Assembly: GCA_900752195.1 (NCBI GenBank)
Contig: CAADUJ010000019.1
Location: forward strand, 4,056 to 68,055
Direction of reading: 5' to 3'
Length of the DNA: 64,000 nucleotides
Source of the DNA: an uncultured Negativicutes bacterium
Lineage (GTDB): Bacteria; Bacillota; Negativicutes; Veillonellales; Megasphaeraceae
Made by a program: the position numbers and the translations under genes. Below, in pieces: positions 51,864 to 59,716 of the stretch. The notes under the pieces are model-generated. The model had not been told where the DNA came from. It searched no databases and saw only the letters and a list, made by a program, of their open reading frames with translations. The stretch's first letter is position 1, and every line of letters begins with the position of its first letter.

Positions 51864-52802
51864 TTACTCCTCTTTTACATACTGAATGGCACATCTATCA
51901 TCATCGCTGTCAAAGGCGGCTTTCAAACCTAAAGGCATCCATGTATTCACCGGACCGTGGCCGGCTGGAAGCCCCCATAACGTCGGTACCTGCCAACGCT
52001 CTGCATAATATTCACAGACTTGACGGACCGTAAAATCGTCATGACATTCCTCGGCCGGCGGACAATTCGTAAATTCACCAAAAACGATTCCCGATACACG
52101 CCGGATCAGCCCCGATTGTTCGAGCTGTAAGAGCATGCGGTCAATGGCATAGGCTTCTTCTCCAATCTCTTCAATGACGAGGATTTCGCCAGTTCCCTTC
52201 AAGCCATAGGGAGTTCCTGTCAAGGACGTCAGGAGGCTTAAGTTGGTTCCTACGAGATTGCCCTCCGCCTTTCCGGGATACAGGACATCGAGTACGGTCC
52301 CTTCCGGCATGGCGACGGTATCGGGACAACCTTGTGCCAGCCCCCGGGCAAAGGCATCCCGCGTGAAGGGAGCTTCCTTTCCAGCAAAACTTGTCGCCAT
52401 CGGTCCGTGAACCGTTGCAAGACCGGCCTTTTCATATAGCGCCACATGGAGAGCCGTAATATCGCTGAATCCAATAAACAACTTGCTGTGGTGGCGAATC
52501 ATATCAAAATCGAGCAAATCGAGAAGCTGGGCTGCACCATACCCGCCACGGGCACATAAAATGGCATCAATGGCATCATCGGCAAAAAAAGAATTAATAT
52601 CGTCAGCCCGTAACTCTGCCGGGCCGGCTAAAAATCCCCTTTGCGCCATCACCGATGCACCGTGTACGACAGTATACCCTAATTGCTGTAAAAAAGCGAC
52701 GCCTTTTTCATAGCGTTCTGGATCTACCGGCGCCGACGGTGCGACGATGCCGATTGTATCGCCGTGGTGAAGGGGCCGTCCTAATCTATGACGTTGTTCC
52801 AT
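51864..52802 (-). CDS. ldcA: LD-carboxypeptidase, S66 family (LdcA/MccF)
   Basis: Serine peptidase of the S66 family, ~312 aa. The LdcA branch removes the terminal D-Ala from murein tetrapeptides; the MccF branch cleaves microcin C-like compounds. Seen: N-terminal GDTIGIVAPSAPV, nucleophile GFSDITALHVAL, the catalytic Glu region VIEEIGEEAYAIDRML and the His segment GHGPVNTWMPLG. The ATG at 52802 is used; a GTG at 52808 is better spaced from GAAGGA. The frame to 52832 would include the ribosome site. Between oppA and the M20 gene in one operon. Confidence 0.88.
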   Translation of the reverse strand: MEQRHRLGRPLHHGDTIGIVAPSAPVDPERYEKGVAFLQQLGYTVVHGASVMAQRGFLAGPAELRADDINSFFADDAIDAILCARGGYGAAQLLDLLDFDMIRHHSKLFIGFSDITALHVALYEKAGLATVHGPMATSFAGKEAPFTRDAFARGLAQGCPDTVAMPEGTVLDVLYPGKAEGNLVGTNLSLLTSLTGTPYGLKGTGEILVIEEIGEEAYAIDRMLLQLEQSGLIRRVSGIVFGEFTNCPPAEECHDDFTVRQVCEYYAERWQVPTLWGLPAGHGPVNTWMPLGLKAAFDSDDDRCAIQYVKEE

Positions 52803-52839
52803 ATTCACATCGTTCCTTCTTCTACTATTCATGACACTA

Positions 52840-54426
52840 TCAAGGCTGCTCTATATACGCACCTTTCAAATCGATGAGTCCTAACGGGCTCCAATGGAAT
52901 CCTTTTACATACGGCTGTGCCACATAGGGCAAGGTAGAAAAATAAATAGGGATCATCACGCAGTCGTCGAAAAGAATCTGTTCCGCTTCGTGCATATACG
53001 TCATACGAAGCCCCTTGTCGTTCGTTTCCTTGGCTTTTTTGATGAGCCCCTTATAGGCCTCACTATGATAACGACCATCATTGGCATCATCATAAAATAC
53101 GTCGAGAAACGTCATGGGATCATCGTAATCAGCTATCCATGACGAGCGAACAATCTGAAAATTGCCTTCCGTCGCTGACGCAAGAACAACTTTATTTTCC
53201 TGATTCATGAGCTGCGTGTGAACGCCAAGATTTTTCAGCCACATAGCCTGTATCCCTTCGGCAATGGCTTTATTCATTTCATTCGTGCCGAATAAAAGCG
53301 TCACATCAGGCTCACTTCCTGCGCCATAGCCGGCTTCTTCCAGAAGTTCGCGCGCCTTGGCTCCATCTTCAATCTGCAGCGCCCCTCCTTCTTCACGAAA
53401 ATCTCTTTTCGTGACAGGGTTTTCAATTCCCGGTGGCACAAAGGCATAAGCCGGTTGTTTGCCACCGCGGACGATATTGGTAATGAGTCCTTCTCGTTCC
53501 ATCGCATAGGCATAGGCCTTGCGGACGCGGATGTCATCAAAGGGCTTCTTTTCCACATTGAACGTAAGATAAATACAGCCTAAGTAGGGGGAAATATGGT
53601 ACAACCCCAGTGTTTCGAGACGCTGTTGTTCTGCCGGTGGCGGTTCAGCCGTCAAGTTCGCCTGACCGCTTTCTACCATAGTGAGCCTCGTAGCCTGGGA
53701 ATCGCTGATGGGAAACTCGATGCAATCTGATTTGACATGGTCCGCATCCCAATACGATTCATTCCGTTCCATGGCGATTTCGCTGGAATGGATCCACTTT
53801 GTAATCTTGAAAGGGCCGGACGAGACCAATCCCTTGCTGTCAGCAGCCCACGTATCAGGCTTTTCCTCTACAAGATGCCGCGGTACAGGATAAAAACAAT
53901 GAAAAGCCGTCAAATTCAAGAAATATGCTGTCGGCTCTTTCAGCGTCACCTGCAAAGTAGTGTCATCCAACGCCGTAATGGCCACATCGTCGAGGCTTTC
54001 TCCCTCTTCTGCACACTCTTCGGCGCCCTTGATGGGATACATCATATAGGCGTTAGGAGACGCCACATCCGGGTCGATGACACGTTTCCACGAATAGACG
54101 AAATCGTCTGCATGGATAGGCGTACCATCGCTCCAACAAATGCCTGGACGCAGATGGAACGTATAAACTCTTCCATCTGAAGAAATGTCCCATGACGACG
54201 CTAGTGCCGGCTTGGGTTCATTGTGCTCATCCAGCCGGGTCAGTCCCTCATATAAGGCCAGCTCAAGATTCGATTCTGTCAGCGCCGTCGTCATGGCAGG
54301 ATCCAGGCTTGCCGGTTCTGCTTCAACGACATAGCTGACGACATCGTTCTTTTCCGTTCCGCTACAGCCACTCATAAGACAGGCAATGAGAACAAATGCC
54401 AAGGCAAGGAATCCTCTTTTTTTCAT
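52840..54426 (-). CDS. oppA: Peptide ABC transporter substrate-binding lipoprotein (OppA-like)
   Basis: Extracytoplasmic solute-binding protein of 528 aa (SBP family 5). The lipoprotein signal is KKRGFLALAFVLIACLMSG before Cys. Family features include VEAEPASLDPAMTTALTES near 25-45, the RPGICWSDGTPIHADDFVYSW segment (broken by ordinary variation) and C-terminal PIYFSTLPYVAQPYVKGF. ATG at 54426 has GGAGGG upstream and overlaps the oppF stop by 4 bases. With oppBCDF it captures oligopeptides; murein peptides are possible given the LD-carboxypeptidase downstream. Confidence 0.95.
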   Translation of the reverse strand: MKKRGFLALAFVLIACLMSGCSGTEKNDVVSYVVEAEPASLDPAMTTALTESNLELALYEGLTRLDEHNEPKPALASSWDISSDGRVYTFHLRPGICWSDGTPIHADDFVYSWKRVIDPDVASPNAYMMYPIKGAEECAEEGESLDDVAITALDDTTLQVTLKEPTAYFLNLTAFHCFYPVPRHLVEEKPDTWAADSKGLVSSGPFKITKWIHSSEIAMERNESYWDADHVKSDCIEFPISDSQATRLTMVESGQANLTAEPPPAEQQRLETLGLYHISPYLGCIYLTFNVEKKPFDDIRVRKAYAYAMEREGLITNIVRGGKQPAYAFVPPGIENPVTKRDFREEGGALQIEDGAKARELLEEAGYGAGSEPDVTLLFGTNEMNKAIAEGIQAMWLKNLGVHTQLMNQENKVVLASATEGNFQIVRSSWIADYDDPMTFLDVFYDDANDGRYHSEAYKGLIKKAKETNDKGLRMTYMHEAEQILFDDCVMIPIYFSTLPYVAQPYVKGFHWSPLGLIDLKGAYIEQP

Positions 54427-55397
54427 GGTTCCATCCCTCCCTTCACATGATGACACGCTACCAGACGACCGTTACAGACAGGTCGAAGCGCAGGTACCTG
54501 ACACCGACAAATATCCGTCTGATAGGGGCAGCGCGGATGGAATACACAGCCCGAAGGAGGATTGAGCGGACTCGGCACTTCACCGAGGAGGATTTTCTTT
54601 TGCCGTACCTTCGGATCCGGCCGGGGAATCGCTTCGATGAGCCCCTTCGTATATGGATGCAAAGGCCTGTGGTATACGTCATCGCCAAGGCCGAGTTCAA
54701 CGAGCCTGCCTAAATACATGACGCCTATACGGTGACTGATATGATGGACTACAGACAAGTCATGGGCAATAAAGAGATACGATAAATGGCGCTCTTTCTG
54801 AAGTCGTTTGAGCATATTGATGATTTGTACCTGCACCGATACATCCAGAGCAGATACAGGTTCATCGCAAAAGATACATTTCGGCCCCAGCGCCAATGCC
54901 CGGGCGATACCGATACGCTGCCGCTGACCACCGCTAAATTCATGGGGATAGCGTTGCGCTGCTTCCTTCGATAAATCTACTTCCTGTAGCAACGACGCTA
55001 CAGCGCGGCGCCGCTCCTGGCGGGACCTAACGATGCCGTAATTGACGAAAGGTTCAGCAATACTCTCTTCTACAGTCATGCGCGGATCCAATGATGCATA
55101 GGGATCTTGGAAAATCATTTGTACTTGCCGCTTATACATTGCAGAAACGTCAGGGTCTTCCACATCCCTGCCCTTATACAAGATGGTACCTGCCGTCTTT
55201 TGATAAAGACCCATAACGGTCCGGGCGAAGGTGGACTTGCCACATCCCGATTCGCCGACAAGCCCGACCGTTTCCCCCTCATCAATGGAAAGGGATACGT
55301 CATGTACTGCGTGAAGCACCTTTTTCGGTCTCCCCCAAAATGTGCGTTCTAGGACGAATGATTTTCTTATGTTGTGTATATCAAGTAATTTCATCAT
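54423..55397 (-). CDS. oppF: Oligopeptide ABC transporter ATPase OppF
   Basis: ABC ATPase of 324 aa (ATG at 55397; AAGGAG 8 bases upstream; overlaps the oppD stop by 4 bases). Walker A GESGCGKST, signature SGGQRQRIGIARALAL, Walker B CIFCDEPVSALD, and the C-terminal Cys-rich oligopeptide extension CVFHPRCPYQTDICRC, which binds a 4Fe-4S cluster in related Opp/Dpp ATPases (family knowledge). Confidence 0.95.
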   Translation of the reverse strand: MMKLLDIHNIRKSFVLERTFWGRPKKVLHAVHDVSLSIDEGETVGLVGESGCGKSTFARTVMGLYQKTAGTILYKGRDVEDPDVSAMYKRQVQMIFQDPYASLDPRMTVEESIAEPFVNYGIVRSRQERRRAVASLLQEVDLSKEAAQRYPHEFSGGQRQRIGIARALALGPKCIFCDEPVSALDVSVQVQIINMLKRLQKERHLSYLFIAHDLSVVHHISHRIGVMYLGRLVELGLGDDVYHRPLHPYTKGLIEAIPRPDPKVRQKKILLGEVPSPLNPPSGCVFHPRCPYQTDICRCQVPALRPVCNGRLVACHHVKGGMEP

Positions 55398-56374
55398 ACG
55401 TGACGCTCCTTGCAATACAGCCAGCACGATACGCCATGGCCCTCTTCTCTTTCATACAGAGGCGGTGCCTCTTTCAGGCAAATATGCATGGCTTCAGGGC
55501 AACGGGGACAAAAACGGCATCCGCCAGGCATATGAAACAAATCGGGTGCCTGCCCAGGTATTCCGACAAGGGGCCTATCCTTATGATCTGGATCAGGAAG
55601 CGATGCCAGAAGTCCTTTCGTATAAGGGTGCTCTGGCCTGTAAAAAATAGATTCTACCGATCCTTCTTCAACGACAGTGCCTGCATACATGACGTATACG
55701 CGCTGGCACATCTGGGCAATGACGCCGAGGTTATGCGATATGAGGACGATGGCCATGTTGCGCCGTTCCTGTAAGTGTCTCAGCATTTGCAACACCTGGG
55801 CCTCCGTCGTCACATCCAGAGCTGTCGTCGGTTCATCCGCAAAAAGGAGCCGTGGCGAACAGGCCAGCGCCATCGCAATAAGACACCGTTGCCGCATGCC
55901 CCCTGACAACTCATGGGGATATTGATGAAGCCTTTTTTCTGGCGACGTAATGCCCGTATCCGCAAGTAAAGACAGCGCCCGTTGGTACGCCGCTTTTTTC
56001 GTTACCCTTTCGTTACTACGGATGCCTTCTGTAATCTGATCACCAATGGTAAGAACCGGGTTGAGCGCCGTCATCGGGTCCTGGAATACCATGGCCATAT
56101 CAGAACCGCGTAACGTATTGAGCTTCTCTTCCGGCCATGGCAAGATATCCGTGCCATCCCAATAGATGTGGCCGCCTTTATAAAAGGTACGCTTCGGCGG
56201 CAAAAGCTTCATGACGCCTTGGGAGGTAACGGATTTGCCACATCCCGATTCGCCTACGATGCCAACGACTTCTCCGGCATCGACATGTATCGAGACCTGA
56301 TGAACAGCTTCCAACACGCCCCGGTACGTCCGGAACGAAACGGACAGGTCTTGTATATCAAGTAGATGTGCCAT
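55394..56374 (-). CDS. oppD: Oligopeptide ABC transporter ATPase OppD
   Basis: ABC ATPase of 326 aa. Walker A GESGCGKSVTSQG, signature LSGGMRQRCLIAMALAC, Walker B LLFADEPTTALD and the C-terminal Cys motif CRFCPRCPEAMHICLKE. It overlaps oppC by 1 base and oppF by 4. It forms the heterodimeric motor with OppF. Confidence 0.95.
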   Translation of the reverse strand: MAHLLDIQDLSVSFRTYRGVLEAVHQVSIHVDAGEVVGIVGESGCGKSVTSQGVMKLLPPKRTFYKGGHIYWDGTDILPWPEEKLNTLRGSDMAMVFQDPMTALNPVLTIGDQITEGIRSNERVTKKAAYQRALSLLADTGITSPEKRLHQYPHELSGGMRQRCLIAMALACSPRLLFADEPTTALDVTTEAQVLQMLRHLQERRNMAIVLISHNLGVIAQMCQRVYVMYAGTVVEEGSVESIFYRPEHPYTKGLLASLPDPDHKDRPLVGIPGQAPDLFHMPGGCRFCPRCPEAMHICLKEAPPLYEREEGHGVSCWLYCKERHV

Positions 56375-57288
56375 TAGTCGTCTCCTTTCTGATTTTCTGG
56401 ATCCAAGGCATCGCGGAAACCATCACCGAGGAACATGAACCCCAACATGGTAATACAGAGCGCCACAGCCGGGAAAAAGAGTTGAAACGGATAGGACCGC
56501 ATGCTATTGATGCCTTCTGACGTCAGGACACCCCAGCTTGCCATGGGCGCTGATACACCAAGGCCGATAAAGCTCAAAAAAGCTTCCGTAAAAATGGCAT
56601 CAGGAATGGATAAGGTCAGCGTGACGATGATAGGTCCTACGCAGTTGGGAATCATGTGATGCCACAATATATTCCAGGTCGAGGCTCCGCACGAACGAGC
56701 GGCCATGACATATTCCTGTTCCTTCAGACTTAAAATCTGTGCCCGTACGATACGTGCCATATTCAGCCAATAGGCAATGCCCAGGGCTACATAAATGTTG
56801 AGGAGCCCCGGTTTGAATACGACCATGAGTAAGATGACATATAAGAGCATGGGAATGGAATAGAGGACGTCGACGATGTGCATCATGATACGGTCAACCT
56901 TGCCACCACAAAGAGCGGCAAGACCGCCATAGACGACGCCAATACAGACGTTGATGAGGCTGGCCACGAGTCCGATGGACAAGGAAATTCGGGCGCCCCA
57001 CAATACGCGGATGTATAAATCCCTTCCCAGGGAATCCGTACCAAACCAATGCTCCCATGATGGGCCGCTGTTAGCCATAGCAAAATTCTGATCGGCATAG
57101 GAATAGGGACTGAAAAAAGGGCCGACTATTGCGACGATGGTCATGAAAAGTACGATACAAAGGCCGATAATGGCAAGCTTGTTTTTCTTCATTGCCTGCC
57201 AGCTCCGCTGACGAAGCTTCTGCGGCGGTACATAGATGTCCTCCCATTCACCTTGCTGGAGAGGCTGAAAATCTCGTTCCGTCATCAT
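56374..57288 (-). CDS. oppC: Oligopeptide ABC transporter permease OppC
   Basis: Inner-membrane permease of 304 aa. An N-terminal cytoplasmic stretch, one helix near 35-55, the OppC N-domain, then five helices with the EAA-type loop EQEYVMAARSCGASTWNILWHHMIPN, which contacts the ATPases. It overlaps oppB by 1 base. Confidence 0.95.
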   Translation of the reverse strand: MMTERDFQPLQQGEWEDIYVPPQKLRQRSWQAMKKNKLAIIGLCIVLFMTIVAIVGPFFSPYSYADQNFAMANSGPSWEHWFGTDSLGRDLYIRVLWGARISLSIGLVASLINVCIGVVYGGLAALCGGKVDRIMMHIVDVLYSIPMLLYVILLMVVFKPGLLNIYVALGIAYWLNMARIVRAQILSLKEQEYVMAARSCGASTWNILWHHMIPNCVGPIIVTLTLSIPDAIFTEAFLSFIGLGVSAPMASWGVLTSEGINSMRSYPFQLFFPAVALCITMLGFMFLGDGFRDALDPENQKGDD

Positions 57289-58223
57289 TAGACCTCCTTT
57301 CGTTCCTGATTCATGCGAATGCGTGGGTCCAACAAGGGATAGAGCAAATCGATAATCAAATTCAAGGCAATAATTAAGACACTGTAAAAAATAGTGATTC
57401 CTAAGATGACCGTATAGTCGCGATTATAAATACTCGTCACGAAATATCGCCCCAATCCGGGAATGGCAAAAAGTGTCTCTACAATAAAACTCCCTGTCAG
57501 GAGAGCCGCCGTCAAAGGGCCGATGTAGCTGACTACGGGCAGAAGGGCATTGCGCAAGGCATGATGGACGAGGATAGACCGCGTACTGACGCCACGAGAC
57601 CGGGCTGTACGGATATACTCCTGTGAAAGGGCATCGATCACACTCGACCGCGTAAGCCTCATGATAAAAGCCATGGGCTGAATGGCCAGTGCAATAGCGG
57701 GCATAACGGCATATAATGGCCCCTTCCACATGGCCGCCGGCAACACAGGCCAGGTAAAGGCAAACAGCTGTATGAGCAATGCCGCCACGATAAAGCTCGG
57801 CACAGATACGCCCAGTGTCGCCCAGACCATAAGGCCATAATCGACAGCACTATTCTTTTTCCAGGCCGCTACAAGGCCAGCCGGTATGCCTACAGCTAAG
57901 GCCAATGCAAGGCTGATGACGCCGAGCTGTGCCGAAACGGGCATACTCTGGGCAATAATATCATTGACTGTTTGGCCAGGATACTTAAACGACGGGCCCA
58001 GGTCCAGCACAGCGGCGTTCTTGACATAATCCGTATACTGCGTCAAAAGCGGATCTTGTAAATGATAGCGCGCTTCGATATTAGCAAGAACCGCTGGAGG
58101 CAGCTTCTTTTCTTGCGTAAAAGGTCCGCCAGGTATGGCATGCATCAAAACAAAGGTAATGGTAATGACCGCCCAGAGCACGACAACGGCCCCGGCGATC
58201 CGTTTCAATATATATAGGAACAT
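57288..58223 (-). CDS. oppB: Oligopeptide ABC transporter permease OppB
   Basis: Inner-membrane permease of 311 aa and first gene of the operon. The N-terminus MFLYILKRIAGAVVVLWAVITITFVLMHAIPGGPF-type (seen in parts) is characteristic of OppB/DppB, and the EAA loop is QEYIRTARSRGVSTRSILVHHALRNA in pieces. Six hydrophobic segments. The operon promoter lies 45-73 bases upstream. Confidence 0.95.
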   Translation of the reverse strand: MFLYILKRIAGAVVVLWAVITITFVLMHAIPGGPFTQEKKLPPAVLANIEARYHLQDPLLTQYTDYVKNAAVLDLGPSFKYPGQTVNDIIAQSMPVSAQLGVISLALALAVGIPAGLVAAWKKNSAVDYGLMVWATLGVSVPSFIVAALLIQLFAFTWPVLPAAMWKGPLYAVMPAIALAIQPMAFIMRLTRSSVIDALSQEYIRTARSRGVSTRSILVHHALRNALLPVVSYIGPLTAALLTGSFIVETLFAIPGLGRYFVTSIYNRDYTVILGITIFYSVLIIALNLIIDLLYPLLDPRIRMNQERKEV

Positions 58224-58267
58224 ACGGCATTCTCCCCTACTTCATCACAACGAATGATATACTTTTC

Positions 58268-58296
58268 ATTATAAAAGTTGAACCCGTTCTTTTCAA
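58268..58296 (-). promoter_or_regulatory. Promoter of the opp operon
   Basis: Minus strand TTGAAA (58291-58296), a 17-base spacer and TATAAT (58268-58273). It is back to back with the MFS promoter, 20 bases away. Confidence 0.8.
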
Positions 58297-58316
58297 GCAA
58301 CCTGCCAAAGGACTAG

Positions 58317-58345
58317 TTGAATTCCCCTATTAATCGTATTATAAT
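58317..58345 (+). promoter_or_regulatory. Promoter of the MFS transporter unit
   Basis: TTGAAT (58317-58322), a 17-base spacer and TATAAT (58340-58345). The transcript would begin near 58352 and run through a terminator hairpin before the gene. Confidence 0.8.
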
Positions 58346-58377
58346 AAAAATAGTTTTATAGAACATTTCATAGTACG

Positions 58378-58421
58378 CAGTCACGTTTCTATGCGCTGGA
58401 AACGTGACTGTATATTTTTTT
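58378..58421 (+). terminator. Leader terminator upstream of the MFS gene (candidate attenuator)
   Basis: Perfect 12-bp stem CAGTCACGTTTC/GAAACGTGACTG (58378-58389, 58399-58410), then TATATTTTTTT. It lies between the promoter and the ATG at 58445, so most transcripts should end here unless readthrough is induced. Confidence 0.8.
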
Positions 58422-58444
58422 GATAAAGGAAAGGATGATTTGTT

Positions 58445-59623
58445 ATGAATTGGAAACTCTGTCTGGCCATCCTAACATGCAATGTCGTCTTCATGTCCGG
58501 CAGTTATACCATGCTTATTCCCTTTCTGCCCATGTACCTGACAACAGAGCTTGGCGTCGATGCGTCTTCTGTCAATATCTGGTCGGGCATCGTTTTTTCA
58601 TCGACCTTCGTCATCAGTGCCATTATGGCCCCTATCTGGGGGAAAATGGCCGACAAGAAGGGAAAACGCCTCATGGCCATCCGGGCCAGCCTGCTCCTAT
58701 CGATCAGCTATTTCCTCGGCGGCATCGTGACAACGCCGTTACAGCTTACGTTTATGCGCATGTTTCAAGGTTTTGCTTCAGGTCTATGGCCCATGGAGCT
58801 GGCTATCATGACGATTTACGCGCCACCGAAAAAGCTCGGCATCTGCTTAGGTGTCATGCAGGGCGGTCTGACAGCTGGCGGCATCATCGGTCCCCTCTTC
58901 GGCGGTATATTAGCACAATTTTTTGGTATGCGCATGTCGTTCTACCTTGCCGCTGTCGCCTTGTTCCTCAACTTTCTGGTCCTTCTCTTTTTCATCAAGG
59001 AACCTCCTGTTGCCGAAACGCCTAAAGAAGAAACAAAGGAATCCCGACAAACCGCTCTTTGGAAGGTCCCCATCATCCGCTATATGCTCATCTGCGCCGC
59101 CTTGGTACAGGTCGTCATCCTCATCGTGCAGCCCATTATGACGACGTACATCACCAGCCTTGCCGGTCACGTCGACAACCTCATATTCGTATCGGGCCTC
59201 GTCTTTTCTCTAGGTGGGTTTGCCAGTGCCATCACAGCGCCCCTATGGGGCCGCTTTGGTCAACATCACGGCTTTTTCCGTTCTCTCCGATATGCTCTGT
59301 TCCTGGCAGGCATGTTCTTCCTGCTGCAAATGATTCCCGACAGCGTCTATACCTTTGCAGCGAGTCAGTTTGCCGTCGGCCTTTTCTTCTCTGGCATCTA
59401 TCCCTCCATCAATGCCATCTTGGCAGAACATACGACGGCACAGACAAAGGGCAGCGTCTTCGGTCTCCTCTTTTCCGCTCAACAGATTGGCGCCATTACA
59501 GGGCCAATCTTAGGCGGTTTCATCGCCACTTTTGCAGGCATGAAATACGTGTTCTTAGCAGCAGGCCTGTTGCTCCTCATCACAGCTTCGACGGTAAAGC
59601 GCAAACAGCGCCAGTATTCATAA
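58445..59623 (+). CDS. MFS transporter, drug-exporter type
   Basis: Membrane exporter of 392 aa with 12 hydrophobic segments. The loop 2-3 motif of the major facilitator superfamily is seen as PIWGKMADKKGKRLMAI (about 75-91), and its repeat in the second half as PLWGRFGQHHGFFRSLRYAL. The shape and motifs resemble multidrug exporters of the MdtG type; the substrate is unknown. AAAGGATGA is the ribosome site. Expression seems conditional because an intrinsic terminator stands in the leader. Monocistronic. Confidence 0.85.
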   Translation: MNWKLCLAILTCNVVFMSGSYTMLIPFLPMYLTTELGVDASSVNIWSGIVFSSTFVISAIMAPIWGKMADKKGKRLMAIRASLLLSISYFLGGIVTTPLQLTFMRMFQGFASGLWPMELAIMTIYAPPKKLGICLGVMQGGLTAGGIIGPLFGGILAQFFGMRMSFYLAAVALFLNFLVLLFFIKEPPVAETPKEETKESRQTALWKVPIIRYMLICAALVQVVILIVQPIMTTYITSLAGHVDNLIFVSGLVFSLGGFASAITAPLWGRFGQHHGFFRSLRYALFLAGMFFLLQMIPDSVYTFAASQFAVGLFFSGIYPSINAILAEHTTAQTKGSVFGLLFSAQQIGAITGPILGGFIATFAGMKYVFLAAGLLLLITASTVKRKQRQYS

Positions 59624-59641
59624 GTCATCAATACGCCTAAT

Positions 59642-59685
59642 AAAAAAGCTGTATTTTCCTATATTTTGGAAAATACAGCCTTTTT
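59642..59685. terminator. Bidirectional terminator between the MFS and pycA genes
   Basis: Perfect 12-bp stem GCTGTATTTTCC/GGAAAATACAGC (59648-59659, 59668-59679), flanked by a run of A on the left and CTTTTT on the right, so it serves both convergent genes. Confidence 0.92.
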
Positions 59686-59716
59686 GCTGTGCCTTCACCA
59701 GAAAAGGTGCCCTATG

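Noticed and set aside
58391..58423. 10-codon upstream frame in the MFS leader
   Set aside because: It overlaps the terminator arm as a leader peptide might, but has no Shine-Dalgarno sequence; not called as a gene.
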